Assembly (NCBI RefSeq): GCF_900091565.1
Contig: NZ_FMCV01000001.1
Span: forward strand, 372,001-436,000
Direction of reading: 5' to 3'
DNA: 64,000 nt
Origin: Micromonospora marina
GTDB taxonomy: Bacteria; Actinomycetota; Actinomycetes; Mycobacteriales; Micromonosporaceae
A program made the translations under genes and the position numbers. Positions 35,875-47,074 of this stretch are shown here, piece after piece (the first letter of the stretch is position 1; every line of letters begins with the position of its first letter). Under the pieces are notes generated by a model. The model saw only the letters and a program-made list of their open reading frames with translations, did no database searches and was not told the origin of the DNA.

Positions 35875-37127
35875 CCGGTGAGCACGACCGCGTCGTGGCC
35901 GGGACCGGGCCGGTCACCGGCCACGACGCGGGTCAGCGGCCCCGCAGCGGCCGGAACCCGGGCCCGCATCTCGGCCGCGAACAGCTCCGGCTCCTCCCAG
36001 GCGGCGAAGTGCCCGCCCCTGTCGACCTCGTTGAAGTACGCGACGCCGGGGTAGACCGCCTCGACCCAGCTGCGCGGCGCCGCCCAGATCTCGTCGGGGA
36101 ACGCGGTGAATGCGACGGGCACCTTGGCCGGCGGCGGGGCCTGGCCGGCCTCCTTGGCGGCGGCCAGGAACCGGCCGAACTCCCAGTACCACCGGGCGGA
36201 CGAGGCGCCGGTGCCGGTCAGCCAGTAGAGCGTGATGTTGTCGACGACGCTGTCCCGGGTCAGGCCACCGACCGGTGTGCCGTCGACGAACGCGCGGGAG
36301 ATCTTGTAGTAGCTGTCGGTGTCGTGGTCGAGCATCCAGGCGGCCAGCCCGACGGGTGTGTCCAGCAGCGAGTAGCCGATGGTCTGCGGCCGGGTGGTCT
36401 GCTCCAGGAAGTAGCCGAACCCATCCGTCGTGAACAGCTGGAGCGCGTCGTGTGCCGTGCGTTCCTGCTCGGACTCCGCCGGCAGCTCGTCCTTGAGGTC
36501 GATCGCCCCGGCGAGCAGGTTGACGTGGACGCCGAGCAGCCCGTCCGGTCCCTGGCGGGCCATCGCGTCGGTGACGGCGGCGCCCACGTCGCCGCCCTGG
36601 GCGACGTAGCGGGTGTAGCCGAGGCGGCGCATCAGCTCGGCCCAGGCGGCGGCAATGCGGCCGTTCTCCCAGCCGGGTTCGGTCGGCGTACCGGAGAAGC
36701 CGTAGCCGGGCACGGACGGCAGCACCAGGTGGAAGGCGTCCTCGGCGGTGCCGCCGTGGGCGGTAAGGTCGGTGAGCGGACCGACGACCCCGAGCAGTTC
36801 CACCACCGAGCCCGGCCAGCCGTGCGTCATGATCAGCGGCAGGGCGTTCTCGTGCTTCGACCGTACGTGGACGAAGTAGATCTCCACGCCGTCGATGGTG
36901 GTGGTGAACTGCGGCAGGGCGTTCAGCCTCGTCTCGCAGGCGCGCCAGTCGTACTCGTTCGTCCAGTAGTCGGCCAGCGCTCGGACGGTCGCGAGCTGCA
37001 CACCCTGCGAGCGGTCGTCGACCAGTTCCCGGCTGGGCCAGCGGGTCGCCGCGATCCGGCGGTGCAGGTCGACGATGGTCTCGTCCGGCGTGTCGAGCCG
37101 GAAAGGGTGGATGTCGTCGGTGGCCAT
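35865..37127 (-). CDS. Epoxide hydrolase (EHN-domain alpha/beta hydrolase)
   Basis: The 420-residue protein has the epoxide hydrolase N-terminal domain (MATDDIHPFRLDTPDETIVD, then TRLNALPQFTTTIDGVEIYF) and the hydrolase core: THGWPGSVVELLGVVGPLTD with the HGWPG oxyanion loop, the nucleophile elbow GGDVGAAV, and late GGHFAAWEEPELFA with the catalytic His. It should open epoxides to diols. The ATG at 37127 follows AAAGGTG. Its 3' end overlaps the ancestral yajQ end. Confidence 0.9.
   Translation of the reverse strand: MATDDIHPFRLDTPDETIVDLHRRIAATRWPSRELVDDRSQGVQLATVRALADYWTNEYDWRACETRLNALPQFTTTIDGVEIYFVHVRSKHENALPLIMTHGWPGSVVELLGVVGPLTDLTAHGGTAEDAFHLVLPSVPGYGFSGTPTEPGWENGRIAAAWAELMRRLGYTRYVAQGGDVGAAVTDAMARQGPDGLLGVHVNLLAGAIDLKDELPAESEQERTAHDALQLFTTDGFGYFLEQTTRPQTIGYSLLDTPVGLAAWMLDHDTDSYYKISRAFVDGTPVGGLTRDSVVDNITLYWLTGTGASSARWYWEFGRFLAAAKEAGQAPPPAKVPVAFTAFPDEIWAAPRSWVEAVYPGVAYFNEVDRGGHFAAWEEPELFAAEMRARVPAAAGPLTRVVAGDRPGPGHDAVVLTGSW
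35890..35929 (+). terminator. Displaced yajQ terminator inside the epoxide hydrolase gene
   Basis: A 13-bp stem (35890-35902 with 35917-35929) lies nine bases after the ancestral yajQ stop (35879-35881). It matches the placement of the element-borne hairpin at 33428-33452. It is inside the coding region of the convergent gene. Confidence 0.55.
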
Positions 37128-37312
37128 GGCCTGCACCTTTCGCGTCGAGTGGAATGGGCGCGGAACACCGGCGGGTAACGATCAGTCTGGCAGGGGCCGG
37201 ACGCCCGCCGGGCCGGAACGACGTTCCCGCCGGTTGCCACCGTTTCCAGCCCTGTTTCTGCCGTCAGGCGACTTCCTTGGGGTACGGGCCGGGCATACGG
37301 TCGGGTGGGAGC

Positions 37313-38236
37313 ATGACGCCCACGATGCTCCTCCCCTATCGGCCGGTGCTCGGTCAACCGGTGCTGCGCCGGCTGCTGCCCGGGCTCGCGGCCTCCGCTC
37401 TCGGTGACGGGCTCGCCCTGGTCGCGGTGACGTGGCTGGCCCTGCAACTCGCCCCCACGGGGCAGCGCAGCACCTGGACGGCGTTCGCGGTGGCCGCGTA
37501 CACGCTGCCGGGGGCGGCCGGCACGCTGCTGATCGGGCGGTGGCTGGGTGGGCGGAGCGGGGCCCAGCTCGCCGGCTGGGACGCGACCGTGCGGGCCGCA
37601 GCGTTGGGGGCGATCCCGGCCGCCCACCTCGCCGGGGTGCTGGACGTCGGCCTCTACGTCGCCTTGCTCGCGGTGTCCTCACTCCTGCATCCCTGGGGGT
37701 CGGCCGGTCGCTTCACGCTCGTGGCCGAGCTTCTGCCACGGCGGCACCACCTGGCCGCGAACGCGCTGCTCGGCGTGTTCGGCCAGGCGGCGACGATCGT
37801 CGGCCCACCGCTCGCCGGTCTCCTCATCGCCTGGGCGGGCGCGGTGTGGGTGATCGCGATCGACGCGGTCAGCTTCGCCGTGCTGGCCGTCAGCTACCGC
37901 CTCGTCGTCCCGGCCGTCCGCCGTGGCAGCGCCGTCCGCCGTGGAGGCGCCGTCCGGAGTGGAGGCGCCCGCCGTGAAGGCAGCGTCCGCCACCCGGCCG
38001 GAGCCCAGCACGAGGACGGAGACCGCGAGGGCGGAGACCGCCACGAGGACCCGACGGCCGGACCGTCCCGTACGTCGGGATGCCGGATCATCGCGCGGGA
38101 CCGGTCGCTGCTCGGCCTGCTGTCGCTGTCCTTCGCGTTCTTCTTTCCACGCTGCTGGCGTGCGCGGTGGCGATCCTCGCGCTGGGCCTGGCCGCCGCCC
38201 GGCGGCGCGGAGCGGGTGGTGACCGCCGGCGGGTGA
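37313..38236 (+). pseudogene. MFS transporter with internal deletion
   Basis: The first six membrane helices of an MFS permease are intact (GLAASALGDGLALVAVTWLA at the start; GQAATIVGPPLAGLLIAWAG in helix 5-6). A repetitive basic linker follows, then RDRSLLGLLSLSFAFFF of helix 7, and the frame then breaks. The last helix (LLACAVAILALGLAAARRR) occurs in another frame near 38150. About four helices are missing, so the gene is probably dead; a truncated 307-residue product remains open. Confidence 0.7.
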
Positions 38237-38240
38237 GCGG

Positions 38241-39500
38241 TCAGGCGGCGAGCGACTGCTCGGCGCGTACCGCTGTGGCTTCGGCCCGGGCGATCGGGCC
38301 ACCGGGCAGCGCGGCGACCGCGGCCCCGACGGCGACCGCCACCCCGGCGAAGACGAACGCCCACGAGACGCCACCGGCGTGATCGATGATCAGGCCCGCG
38401 ACCGAGCCGCCGGCGGCGCTCGCCGCGACCGACATGGTCACCACCCAGGTGTACGCCTCGTTCAGCATGCCGGACGGGGTGATCCGTCCGACGAGTGTGT
38501 TCTCCAGGGTGAGGGCGGGGGCGATGGCCGCGCCGCCGAGCACCAGCGCGACGCCCAGCGCCGCCGGGTCGGGAATGAACGCGAAGACGACGAGGCTGGC
38601 CGCGACGGTGCCGAGCAGCCAGGCGAACTGGCGGGTCATGTTGGCGGCGGGCTTGCGTACGCCGAACCAGAAACCACCGATGGCGCTGCCGATGCCCCAG
38701 ACGGCGAGCAGGACGCCGGCCAGGCTCTCGGGGTCGTCGGCGCCGGAGTTTCCGGCGAAGGCCGGGACGATGACGCCGGAGGCGCCGAACGCGATGCCGA
38801 GGCTCGCCACGCAGAGCAGCAGCGCGGGGAAGCCGCCGAGCCGCAGCGGGCCGAGGCCCCGGGCGTGGTGCTCTCGCGCGTGCGGGCGCCAGCCGCGCAT
38901 GACCCGGCCGAGCGCGACGGTGCCGGTGCCGACCAGGGTGACCACCGCGGCGCCGACGAGCGCGGCGGAGGCGTCGGCGAACAGCACGAAGCCCGCCACC
39001 AGCAGCGGGCCGACCACGAACACGACCTCGAACAGCGTGGTCTCGGCGGCGAGCGCGGTGTTGCGCAGGTGCCCCCGGCCGGTGGCGGGGGCGGTGAGGT
39101 CGTTCCAGGCGCCTCGGATCGCGGCGGTCAGCGGCGGATACGTGGCGCCGGCCAGGCCCGCGGCCAGGTAGATCAGCCCGAGGTTGCCGCTGTCGGAGCG
39201 GGTGGCGACGAGCAGCCCGATCAGGGCGAGCGGGTGGGCGAGCGCGGTGGCCAGCAGGACGGGAGCGGGTCCGACCCGGTCGGCGATCCGGCCGGCGACC
39301 GGGCTGAGTGCGGCACCGGAGAGCGCGTAGATGCCGCCGGCGACGGCGGCCAGGGAGTACCGGCCGGTGACCTGCTCGACGACGAGCAGCAGCGCCAGCG
39401 GGGTCATGCCGATCCCGAGCCGGCCGATGATGCCGAGGATCAGCAGCATCGGCGCGCCAGGGATCCGCCAGACGCCCTGGTACTGGCGCAGTGCGGCCAC
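38241..39500 (-). CDS. MFS transporter
   Basis: The 419-residue protein has twelve predicted helices and an MFS loop 2-3 motif ([20 protein letters not shown]). It resembles actinobacterial MFS exporters of unknown substrate. The GTG at 39500 follows GGAGG by six bases. It converges on the broken MFS gene on the other strand, four bases apart. Confidence 0.88.
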   Translation of the reverse strand: MAALRQYQGVWRIPGAPMLLILGIIGRLGIGMTPLALLLVVEQVTGRYSLAAVAGGIYALSGAALSPVAGRIADRVGPAPVLLATALAHPLALIGLLVATRSDSGNLGLIYLAAGLAGATYPPLTAAIRGAWNDLTAPATGRGHLRNTALAAETTLFEVVFVVGPLLVAGFVLFADASAALVGAAVVTLVGTGTVALGRVMRGWRPHAREHHARGLGPLRLGGFPALLLCVASLGIAFGASGVIVPAFAGNSGADDPESLAGVLLAVWGIGSAIGGFWFGVRKPAANMTRQFAWLLGTVAASLVVFAFIPDPAALGVALVLGGAAIAPALTLENTLVGRITPSGMLNEAYTWVVTMSVAASAAGGSVAGLIIDHAGGVSWAFVFAGVAVAVGAAVAALPGGPIARAEATAVRAEQSLAA

Positions 39501-39591
39501 GGTCGACCTCCAGGAGGGTAATGAGCGGGAGACGTTTCGACCCTAACGGCGCGGCAGGACCGGGGGAAGCGCATTGTGCCCGGACACACCA

Positions 39592-39621
39592 CCGCGCCCG
39601 CGTCGTGCGACGCGGGCGCGG
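39592..39621 (-). terminator. Terminator after htpX
   Basis: A 14-bp stem (39592-39605 with 39608-39621) with a tiny loop lies 16 bases after the htpX stop on the minus strand. There is no U-run. Confidence 0.6.
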
Positions 39622-39637
39622 CGGGGCGTACGGCGGG

Positions 39638-40516
39638 TCAGCGCTGGAACTGCACCGGCCCGGAGTTGCGGGCCATCTGCTCCAGGCGGGCCACCCGCTG
39701 CTCCATCGGCGGGTGGGTGGCGAACATCGCGGCGATGCCGCCGCCCCGCTTGAACGGGTTGTCGATCATCAGGTGCGCGGTGCTGGCGAGCTGGCCCTGC
39801 GGCGCCAGCGGGCGCGCCTGCGTACCCCTGTGGATCTTGCGAAGGGCGCTGGCAAGGGCCAGCGGGTCGCGGCTCAGCTCGGCGCCCGACTGGTCGGCCT
39901 GGTACTCCCGGCTCCGGCTGATCGCGAGCTGGATCACCGTGGCGGCGATCGGGCCGAGGATCAGCGTGAGCAGCAGCACGGCCGGGTTCGGGCCGTCCTC
40001 GTCGTCGGACGAGCCCAGCGGGATGAACCAGGCCAGGTTCGCCAGCATGGTGATGATGCCGGCCAGGCCGGCCGCCACGCTGGAGATCAGGATGTCCCGG
40101 TTGTAGACGTGGGACAGCTCGTGGCCGATCACGCCGCGCAGCTCCCGGTAGTCCAGGATCTCCACGATGCCCTGGGTGACGCAGACCGCCGCGTTCTCCG
40201 GGTTACGACCGGTGGCGAACGCGTTGGGCTGCGACGTCGGGCTGACGTAGAGCCGGGGCATCGGCTTCCCGGCCAGCGTGGAGAGCTCCCGCACCATCTG
40301 GTACAGCTCGGGGAACTGTGCCTCGCTGACCGGTTGCGCCTTCATCGAGCGCAGTGCGAGCTTGTCGGAGAAGAAATAGGTGACGCCGTTCATCAGCAAC
40401 GACACGACGACGGCGATGACGAGACCGCCGCTACCGCCGAACCAGTAGCCGACCGCGAGGATCAGCGAGGTCAACAGGCCGAGCAGCGCTGCGGTCTTGA
40501 GACGGTTGTGATGCAC
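39638..40516 (-). CDS. htpX: Membrane zinc protease HtpX
   Basis: The 292-residue M48-family protease has two N-terminal membrane helices, the zinc motif HELSH near residue 132 with the third ligand in [12 protein letters not shown], and two more helices after it. It degrades misfolded membrane proteins. [20 protein letters not shown] is typical. It is transcribed with its own leader and lies 149 bases from nuoN. Confidence 0.95.
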   Translation of the reverse strand: MHHNRLKTAALLGLLTSLILAVGYWFGGSGGLVIAVVVSLLMNGVTYFFSDKLALRSMKAQPVSEAQFPELYQMVRELSTLAGKPMPRLYVSPTSQPNAFATGRNPENAAVCVTQGIVEILDYRELRGVIGHELSHVYNRDILISSVAAGLAGIITMLANLAWFIPLGSSDDEDGPNPAVLLLTLILGPIAATVIQLAISRSREYQADQSGAELSRDPLALASALRKIHRGTQARPLAPQGQLASTAHLMIDNPFKRGGGIAAMFATHPPMEQRVARLEQMARNSGPVQFQR

Positions 40517-40665
40517 GATCTCTCCTTCGGTGCACGGACCCTTGCGGGAGGCCCGCTGACCGGTTCAACACACCGGTACCCGTCAACCATCCGGCTCATG
40601 GCTGAAAGTTGGCTGGATGTTGCTGTGCGCAGGCTGAAGCGGTCGCCCATCCGGGCAGGAACCGG

Positions 40666-42132
40666 TCAGCGCGCCGCCACGTCCAGCACGATCTGCGGTG
40701 CGAAACCGATCACCACCGCCGCGGCGGTGGCGACGCCGAGCGCCAACACCACGGTCCGGGCGGGCCGGACCGCCGCCGCGCCGGCCGGCGTCGCGTAGAG
40801 GGACGCGGTGACCCGCAGGTAGTACGCCAGGCCGATCACCGCGTTGAGCGCCACCACCAGCGCCAGCCATCCCGCGTGCCCGGCCAGCAGCGCGCGTACC
40901 ACAGTCACCTTGGCGAACAGCCCGGCCAGGCCCGGCGGGAGTCCGGCGAGCCCGATCAGCGCCAGCGCGAACGCGCCGCCCACCCACGGGTGCCGCCGCG
41001 CCGCGCCGCTCAGGTCGGCGAGCGTGCCGCCGTCACCGTCCGCCGGGCGCAGCGCCACCACCGCGGCGAACGCGGCCAGTTCCAGCAGCACGAAGAAGAT
41101 CGCGTACGCGACGGCTGCGGCGTACGCGGCCGCCCGCGCGTCGCCGGTGCGGCCCGCGGACAGCGCCAGCGCGCCCAGCGGGGCCAGGATGTAGCCCGCC
41201 TGGGCCACCGACGACCAGGCCAGCAACCGCACGGTACGCCGCTGCCGCAGCGCCACCAGGTTGCCGACGGTCATGGTCAGCACCGCCAGCGCTGCCAGCA
41301 CCGGACCGGTCAGGTCACCCGGCAGCGCCCGCTGCACCACCGCCAGCAGCGCCACCACGCCGCCGAGCTTCGAGGCGGTCGACAGGTACGCGGCCACCGG
41401 CAGGGGCGCGCCGTCGTACGTGGCGGGGGCCCAGGCGTGGAACGGCACGGCGGCGACCTTGAACGCCAGCCCGGCCACCACGAGGGCCACCGCGACGCCG
41501 GTCAGCGGCAGATCGGTCAGGTCGGCGCGGGCGGCCAGGGTGGCGCCGAGCCGGTCCAGGTGCAGCGTGCCGGTGACCGCGTAGAGCAGCGCCGCGCCGA
41601 GCAGCGTCACAGTGGTGGCGACCACGCTCACCACGAAGAACGTCACCGCCGCCTCGGCACCGGCGAGGCTGTCCCGCCGCAGCCCGACCAGCACGTACAG
41701 CGGCAGCGTCAGCGTCTCCAGCGCCACGATCAGCGTGATCAGGTCACCGGCGGCGCCGAGCACCACGCCGCCGGTCATCGCGCAGGCGAGCAGGAAGCAG
41801 TACTCGCCGACCGGGGTACGACCGGCGCGCAGCAGCGGGCCGGACAGCGCCAGCACGCCGAGCGTGAGCAGGGCGATCACGGCACCGACCAGTGCGGCCC
41901 GGCCGCCCCACACCCAGGAACAGTCGTCACCGACGCAGAACGTGCGCCGCTCACCGGCCGCCCCGACCAGTGCCGCGCCGGCCGCGGTGCCGGCCGCGCC
42001 GAGCGCCGCCATCGCCACCGTGACGGCGGGCCGGGCCACCAGCAGGTCGAACAGGAGCACCAGCACGGCCGTGCCGGCGGCCAGGTACGCGGGCAGCATC
42101 GCCACGTTGTCGACCGGCTGGACCAGGCTCAT
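40666..42132 (-). CDS. nuoN: NADH-quinone oxidoreductase subunit N
   Basis: The 488-residue antiporter-like subunit has about 14 membrane helices, with the key Glu in VALETLTLPLYVLVGL and the Lys in GLAFKVAAVPFHAWAP. It is one of three proton-pumping modules of complex I. Its ATG overlaps the nuoM stop by four bases. It ends the nuoI-N run. Confidence 0.93.
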   Translation of the reverse strand: MSLVQPVDNVAMLPAYLAAGTAVLVLLFDLLVARPAVTVAMAALGAAGTAAGAALVGAAGERRTFCVGDDCSWVWGGRAALVGAVIALLTLGVLALSGPLLRAGRTPVGEYCFLLACAMTGGVVLGAAGDLITLIVALETLTLPLYVLVGLRRDSLAGAEAAVTFFVVSVVATTVTLLGAALLYAVTGTLHLDRLGATLAARADLTDLPLTGVAVALVVAGLAFKVAAVPFHAWAPATYDGAPLPVAAYLSTASKLGGVVALLAVVQRALPGDLTGPVLAALAVLTMTVGNLVALRQRRTVRLLAWSSVAQAGYILAPLGALALSAGRTGDARAAAYAAAVAYAIFFVLLELAAFAAVVALRPADGDGGTLADLSGAARRHPWVGGAFALALIGLAGLPPGLAGLFAKVTVVRALLAGHAGWLALVVALNAVIGLAYYLRVTASLYATPAGAAAVRPARTVVLALGVATAAAVVIGFAPQIVLDVAAR

Positions 42133-43634
42133 GGGACGACCCCCAGCAGTGCCTCCACCGGACCGGAGGCGTACGACAGCACGAGCGCCGGGGCCAGACC
42201 GACCGCGAGCGCGAGCAGCACGAGCGGCGCCCAGGCGGTCAGCTCCGCCCCGGCCAGCCCGGGTGCGAGACCGGCCACCGCCGGGCTGGGCCGGCCGTGC
42301 GTGACCCGGCGCAGCAGCCGCAGGAAGTACGCGGCGGTGAGCGCCCCGCCCAGCGCCGCCAGCCCGGCCAGCGTGAGCCAGAGCGGGCCGCCCCGCTGCA
42401 CGGCGGCGACCACTGCGAACGCCTCACCCCAGAACCCGGCCAGGCCGGGCAGCCCCAGCGAGGCGACCGCCGCGAAGCCGAGCAGCCCGGCCAGCCGGGG
42501 CGCGGTCTCCCGCAGCCCGGACAGCTCGGCCAGCGAGCCGGTGTGCGCGCGGTCCTTGACCGCACCGGCCAGGAAGAACAGCAGGCCGGTGATGACGCCG
42601 TGGGCGATGTTGCCGATCAGCGCGGCCTGGATTCCGGTGGCGGTGAGCGTGGCGACCCCGAGCAGCACGAAGCCCATGTGCCCCACGCTGGAGTACGCGA
42701 TGAGCCGCTTCAGGTCGTCCTGCGCCAGGCAGACCAGGCCACCGATTAGAATGGCGGCGACGGCGAGTACGCCGAGCACCGGCGCGGCCCACCGGGCGCC
42801 CTCCGGGGCCACCCCGACGGCGATCCGGATCAGTCCGTACGTGCCCATCTTGAGCAGCACCCCGGCGAGGATGACGCTGCCGACGGTGGGTGCCTGGGTG
42901 TGCGCGTCCGGCAGCCACGAGTGCAGCGGCCAGAGCGGGCTCTTCACCGCGAACGCGATCGCCAGCAGTGTGAACGCGGCGAGCTGGGTGCCCCGGGACA
43001 GCCCGGCGCCGCCGGTGAGCGCGACCAGGTCGGCGGTGCCCGCGGCGGCCACCACCACGTAGACGCCGACCAGCAGCAGCACCGAGCCGAACAGCGTGTA
43101 GAGCGCGAACTTGCGGGCCGCGCGCCGCCGGTCCGCGCCGCCCCAGCCGGCGATGATCGCGTACATCGGCAGCAGGACGACCTCGAAGAACAGGAAGAAC
43201 AGCACCAGGTCGAGCGCGAGGAACGTGCCGAGGATGCCCACCTCGACCACCAGCAGCAGCGCCACGAGCGCCCGCCCGCTGCCGCCGCCGGGCGGCACCC
43301 GCCACAGCGTGTACGCGCAGCACAGCAACGTGAGCAGCGCGGTCAGCACCACCAGCGGCCAGGAGATCCCGTCCACGCCGAGGTGGAAGCGCAGGTCGAG
43401 CCCGGGCACCCACGGCAGGTCGAGCTGGTGCCACGGCTGCACCGCCGGGCGCGGCCCGTACCCGAACCAGCCGTGGTCGCCGCCAACCAGCGGCAGCGCC
43501 GACAGCAGCGTCACCGCGGCGGCGACGGTGCCGACCACCCGGCCGGCCCGGTCACCGGGCACGACCGCTGTGGCCAGCGCGCCGAGCGCCGGCACCGCGA
43601 CCACTGCCACCAGCAGGACCTGCCCGAACGTCAT
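42129..43634 (-). CDS. nuoM: NADH-quinone oxidoreductase subunit M
   Basis: The 501-residue antiporter-like subunit has about 14 membrane helices. FLFFEVVLLPMYAIIAGWGG carries the conserved Glu, and AFAVKSPLWPLHSWLPDAHT carries the Lys. It overlaps nuoL and nuoN by four bases each, which suggests tightly coupled translation. Confidence 0.94.
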   Translation of the reverse strand: MTFGQVLLVAVVAVPALGALATAVVPGDRAGRVVGTVAAAVTLLSALPLVGGDHGWFGYGPRPAVQPWHQLDLPWVPGLDLRFHLGVDGISWPLVVLTALLTLLCCAYTLWRVPPGGGSGRALVALLLVVEVGILGTFLALDLVLFFLFFEVVLLPMYAIIAGWGGADRRRAARKFALYTLFGSVLLLVGVYVVVAAAGTADLVALTGGAGLSRGTQLAAFTLLAIAFAVKSPLWPLHSWLPDAHTQAPTVGSVILAGVLLKMGTYGLIRIAVGVAPEGARWAAPVLGVLAVAAILIGGLVCLAQDDLKRLIAYSSVGHMGFVLLGVATLTATGIQAALIGNIAHGVITGLLFFLAGAVKDRAHTGSLAELSGLRETAPRLAGLLGFAAVASLGLPGLAGFWGEAFAVVAAVQRGGPLWLTLAGLAALGGALTAAYFLRLLRRVTHGRPSPAVAGLAPGLAGAELTAWAPLVLLALAVGLAPALVLSYASGPVEALLGVVP

Positions 43635-45556
43635 GAGGTCACTCCGATCAGCGCGACCGCGAGGCCGATCAGCAGCGCGCCGGCCAGCACGCCGGCCGCC
43701 GCGCGCGGCAGCGCCGCCCGGTGCAGCGCGGCCAGGCCGCCGCCCACCTCGACCGCCGCCCGGCCGCTGCCCTCGACCAGCCCGTCCACGCCCAGTTCGT
43801 CACCGGTACGGACGACCCGCGCGAGCGCGCCCGCCGGGCGTACGACCAGGGTGTGCTGCACGTCGTCGAGCCGGAACGCCCGGGCGAAGACCGGCCGCAG
43901 CGGACCCAGGAAGCGGGCCGGGTCGGCGGCCGGGTCGCGGCGCCAGCCCGCCCAGGCGACGCCCGCACCGGCGAGCAGCAGCAGGAACGGCAGGATCAGG
44001 TTCGGTGCCAGGTGGACCAGCTCGGCCGCCTCGCCGGTGTCGTCGCCGGGCACCCGCAGGCGATCGGCGAACCACGGCGCGAACGCGGCCAGGCCCAGCA
44101 GCGCGGCCGGGACCGTGAGCAGCAGCACCGGCCAGCGCAGCAGCGCGGGCGGGTCGTGCGGGCGCAGCAACGGCGTGCGGGTGGCGCCGAGGAAGGTACG
44201 CAGCAGCAGACGGGTCGCGTACCAGGCGGTCACCGCCACGCCGGCCAGCCCGGCCAGCCAGACCAGCCAGCCGACCCAGGCCGCGGTCGGCCCGGCGCCG
44301 TCGAGCGCGACCGCCTCGGCGGCGGCCAGCACGCCGTCCTTGCTCCAGAAACCCGAGAGCGGGGGAACGCCGACGAGCGCGCCCAGGCCGACCACCGTGC
44401 ACCAGAACGTCACCGGCATGGCGGAACGCAGGCCGCCCATCCGGGACATCAGCGTGGTGCCGACGGCGTGGATCACCGCACCGGCGGCGAGGAACAGCAG
44501 CGCCTTGAACGCGGCGTGGGTGAGCAGGTGGAACAGCGCGGCAGCTGGTGCGCCGACCGCCAGCGCGCCGGTCATGTAGCCGATCTGCGAGACGGTCGAC
44601 CAGGCGAGCACCCGCTTGATGTCGTCCTGCGCGGTGGCGGCGAACGCGCCGAGCAGCATCGTGATCGCGGCCAGCACGCCGAGCACGGCGAGCGCGGCCG
44701 GGGCGCGCTCGAACAGCGGGAACAGCCGGGCCACCGCGTACACCCCGGCGGCGACCATCGTCGCGGCGTGGATCAGCGCGGACACCGGCGTCGGGCCGGC
44801 CATCGCCTCGGGCAGCCAGGTGTGCAGCGGGAACTGGGCGCTCTTGCCCGCCACCCCGGCGAGCAGCAGCAGGCAGGCGGCGGTGAGCGTGCCGGTGCCG
44901 TAGTCGTAGGCCAGCACGTCGGCGATCCGGAAACTCCCAGCGCCCACGCCGAGCAGCGCGATGCCGAGCAGGAAGCCGACGTCACCCACGCGGGTGACCA
45001 GGAACGCCTGCACCGCCGCGCCGGGCGCCTCGGGCAGCCGCCGGTCGTGGGCGATGAGCAGGTACGAGCAGACGCCCATCACCTCCCAGCCGACCAGCAG
45101 CATGATCAGATCGCCGGACACCACCACCGTGAGCATGGCGGCGGTGAACAGGCTGAGCTGCGCCGCGTACGGCGGGTAGCGGTGGTCGACGTCCACGTCG
45201 TCGTGCGGGCCCCGGCGCAGGTAGCCGATCGAGTAGACCTGCACGGCCAGCGCGACAGCGGTGACGGCGGTGGCGACGAGCACCGCCACGCCGTCCAGCC
45301 GCAGGCCCAGCGTAACCCGCAGCCCACCCAGGTCGATCCAGGTGGTGGACGCCTCGACCGGCGCGTCCACGCGCACCAGCAGCGCCAGCGCGGCCAGCAG
45401 CGACACGGCCGCCCCGGCCACGCCCAGCGCGACCGCGGAACGTCGGGCCGACGCCCGGTCGTGGTGCGGAGCGGGCGGCAGCAGCAGGCCGAGCAGCCCG
45501 GCGAGGAGCGGCGCGGCCGGCAGCACCGCCGCGAGCCACAGCGTCGGCGTGCTCAC
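43631..45556 (-). CDS. nuoL: NADH-quinone oxidoreductase subunit L
   Basis: The 641-residue distal antiporter subunit has about 16 helices and the lateral helix region at its C-terminus. [16 protein letters not shown] carries the Glu, and [20 protein letters not shown] the Lys, as in active antiporter-like modules. It overlaps nuoK by four bases. Confidence 0.94.
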   Translation of the reverse strand: MSTPTLWLAAVLPAAPLLAGLLGLLLPPAPHHDRASARRSAVALGVAGAAVSLLAALALLVRVDAPVEASTTWIDLGGLRVTLGLRLDGVAVLVATAVTAVALAVQVYSIGYLRRGPHDDVDVDHRYPPYAAQLSLFTAAMLTVVVSGDLIMLLVGWEVMGVCSYLLIAHDRRLPEAPGAAVQAFLVTRVGDVGFLLGIALLGVGAGSFRIADVLAYDYGTGTLTAACLLLLAGVAGKSAQFPLHTWLPEAMAGPTPVSALIHAATMVAAGVYAVARLFPLFERAPAALAVLGVLAAITMLLGAFAATAQDDIKRVLAWSTVSQIGYMTGALAVGAPAAALFHLLTHAAFKALLFLAAGAVIHAVGTTLMSRMGGLRSAMPVTFWCTVVGLGALVGVPPLSGFWSKDGVLAAAEAVALDGAGPTAAWVGWLVWLAGLAGVAVTAWYATRLLLRTFLGATRTPLLRPHDPPALLRWPVLLLTVPAALLGLAAFAPWFADRLRVPGDDTGEAAELVHLAPNLILPFLLLLAGAGVAWAGWRRDPAADPARFLGPLRPVFARAFRLDDVQHTLVVRPAGALARVVRTGDELGVDGLVEGSGRAAVEVGGGLAALHRAALPRAAAGVLAGALLIGLAVALIGVTS

Positions 45557-45906
45557 CGGATTGCTCCTTCCGGCCGCTCGACCGGGGTCACCGCCGGAGC
45601 CGGCTCGGCCAACGGGACGTCGTCGACGGTGACGCCGGCGCGCAGCCGGTAGAGCTGGAGGACGATGGCGAGCCCCACACCGATCTCGGCGGCGGCGAGC
45701 ACGATCACGAACAGCGCGAACACCTGACCGGAGTGCGGCAGCACGGCCTGCACGGTGGTGTCGGCGGTGACCAGCACCAGGTTCACCGCGTTCAGCATCA
45801 GCTCCACCGCCATCAGCACCAGGACGGCGTTGCGGCGGCGCAGCACGCCGTACACGCCGAGGCCGAACAGCAGCGCGGCGGTGACGTACGGGATGACCGG
45901 CCTCAC
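45553..45906 (-). CDS. nuoK: NADH-quinone oxidoreductase subunit K
   Basis: The 117-residue three-helix subunit has the conserved [15 protein letters not shown] (Glu in helix 2) and [17 protein letters not shown] (Glu in helix 3). The GTG at 45906 overlaps the nuoJ stop by four bases. A C-terminal extension of about 20 Pro/Ala residues is unusual for NuoK. The longer open frame upstream is not homologous. Confidence 0.93.
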   Translation of the reverse strand: MRPVIPYVTAALLFGLGVYGVLRRRNAVLVLMAVELMLNAVNLVLVTADTTVQAVLPHSGQVFALFVIVLAAAEIGVGLAIVLQLYRLRAGVTVDDVPLAEPAPAVTPVERPEGAIR

Positions 45907-46487
45907 GGGCGCCCGCCCTCGTCGGCGGCCGGGGTGGACGCGACGCGGGCCGGGCGCTCGCCGCCGTCGGGGGCCGCTGTGGGCGCGGCCGGACGGCCGA
46001 TGTCGGGGCGGGAGAGCACGATCGCGCCGACCAGCGCGGCCAGCAGCAGCACCGACAGCACCTCGAACGGCAGCACCCAGGAGCGGAACACCTGCTCGCC
46101 GAGACGCTCGGCGGTGCCCGCGGCGGGCAGGTCCACCCGGGACCAGCGGAACGCGTCGATCAGCAGCACCGCCAGGCCCAGGCCGCTGCCGGCACCGACG
46201 AGCGCGGCGGGCCAGCCCGGCCGGTCCAGGTCGTCCGACGGGCCGATCGGCGCACGGGTCAGCATCACCGCGAACAGCAGCAGCACCACCACCGCGCCCA
46301 CGTAGATGAGCACCTGCACCCAGGCCACCAGCTCGGCGGTCAGCACCAGGTAGTTCCCCGCCAGCGCGCCCAGGCAGACCACCAGCCACAGGCCGGCCCG
46401 GACCAGGTGCCGGGTGGCGACCACCAGCGCACCTGAGCCCACCGCCACCGCACCCAGCGCGAGCAGCAGGACGTCCGCACCGGTCAT
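45903..46487 (-). CDS. nuoJ: NADH-quinone oxidoreductase subunit J
   Basis: The 194-residue five-helix subunit has the conserved [20 protein letters not shown]. The ATG at 46487 overlaps the nuoI stop by four bases. The C-terminus is Pro/Ala-rich and probably cytoplasmic. Confidence 0.93.
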   Translation of the reverse strand: MTGADVLLLALGAVAVGSGALVVATRHLVRAGLWLVVCLGALAGNYLVLTAELVAWVQVLIYVGAVVVLLLFAVMLTRAPIGPSDDLDRPGWPAALVGAGSGLGLAVLLIDAFRWSRVDLPAAGTAERLGEQVFRSWVLPFEVLSVLLLAALVGAIVLSRPDIGRPAAPTAAPDGGERPARVASTPAADEGGRP

Positions 46488-47074
46488 GAGGCAGCGCCTC
46501 CGCCCGGATCGGTGGCGGCGTCGGGGCGTACCCGGGCGGGAGCCGGACGGGCCGACGGACCCGCCGCCTTCCGGGCGGCCGTGGTCTCCTCCTTCGAGGG
46601 GTCGCCGAGCGGGTCGTGGGCCGGCGGCGGCGGCACGGTGGCCATCCACTCCCCGAGGTGGTCCTTGTCGTGCAGCAGATCCTTGATGTCGTACTCGGCG
46701 TACTCGAACTCCGGCGACCAGTAGAGCGCGTCGAACGGGCAGACCTCGACGCAGATGCCGCAGTACATGCAGAGCGAGAAGTCGATGTCGAACTTGTCGA
46801 GCACGTTGCGCTGGCGGGGGCGGGCGGCGCCGGGCACCGCCACCTCCTCCTTGTGCGAGTCGATGTAGATGCACCAGTCCGGGCACTCGCGGGCGCAGAG
46901 CATGCAGACCGTGCAGTTCTCCTCCAGCAGCGCGATCACGCCGCGGGAGCGGGGCGGCAGTTCGGGCGCGACGTCCGGGTACTGCTGGGTGGTCGAGCGG
47001 CGGGTCATCGTCTTCAACGTGACCGCCAGGCCCTTGACCAACCCGGCACCGGGCACTCCACCGTGCTCGCTCAT
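46484..47074 (-). CDS. nuoI: NADH-quinone oxidoreductase subunit I
   Basis: The 196-residue ferredoxin-like subunit carries two [4Fe-4S] motifs, [12 protein letters not shown] and [12 protein letters not shown], clusters N6a and N6b in complex I. The C-terminal 50 residues are Pro/Ala-rich. The ATG at 47074 gives [20 protein letters not shown]; a further ATG nine bases upstream is possible. Confidence 0.93.
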   Translation of the reverse strand: MSEHGGVPGAGLVKGLAVTLKTMTRRSTTQQYPDVAPELPPRSRGVIALLEENCTVCMLCARECPDWCIYIDSHKEEVAVPGAARPRQRNVLDKFDIDFSLCMYCGICVEVCPFDALYWSPEFEYAEYDIKDLLHDKDHLGEWMATVPPPPAHDPLGDPSKEETTAARKAAGPSARPAPARVRPDAATDPGGGAAS

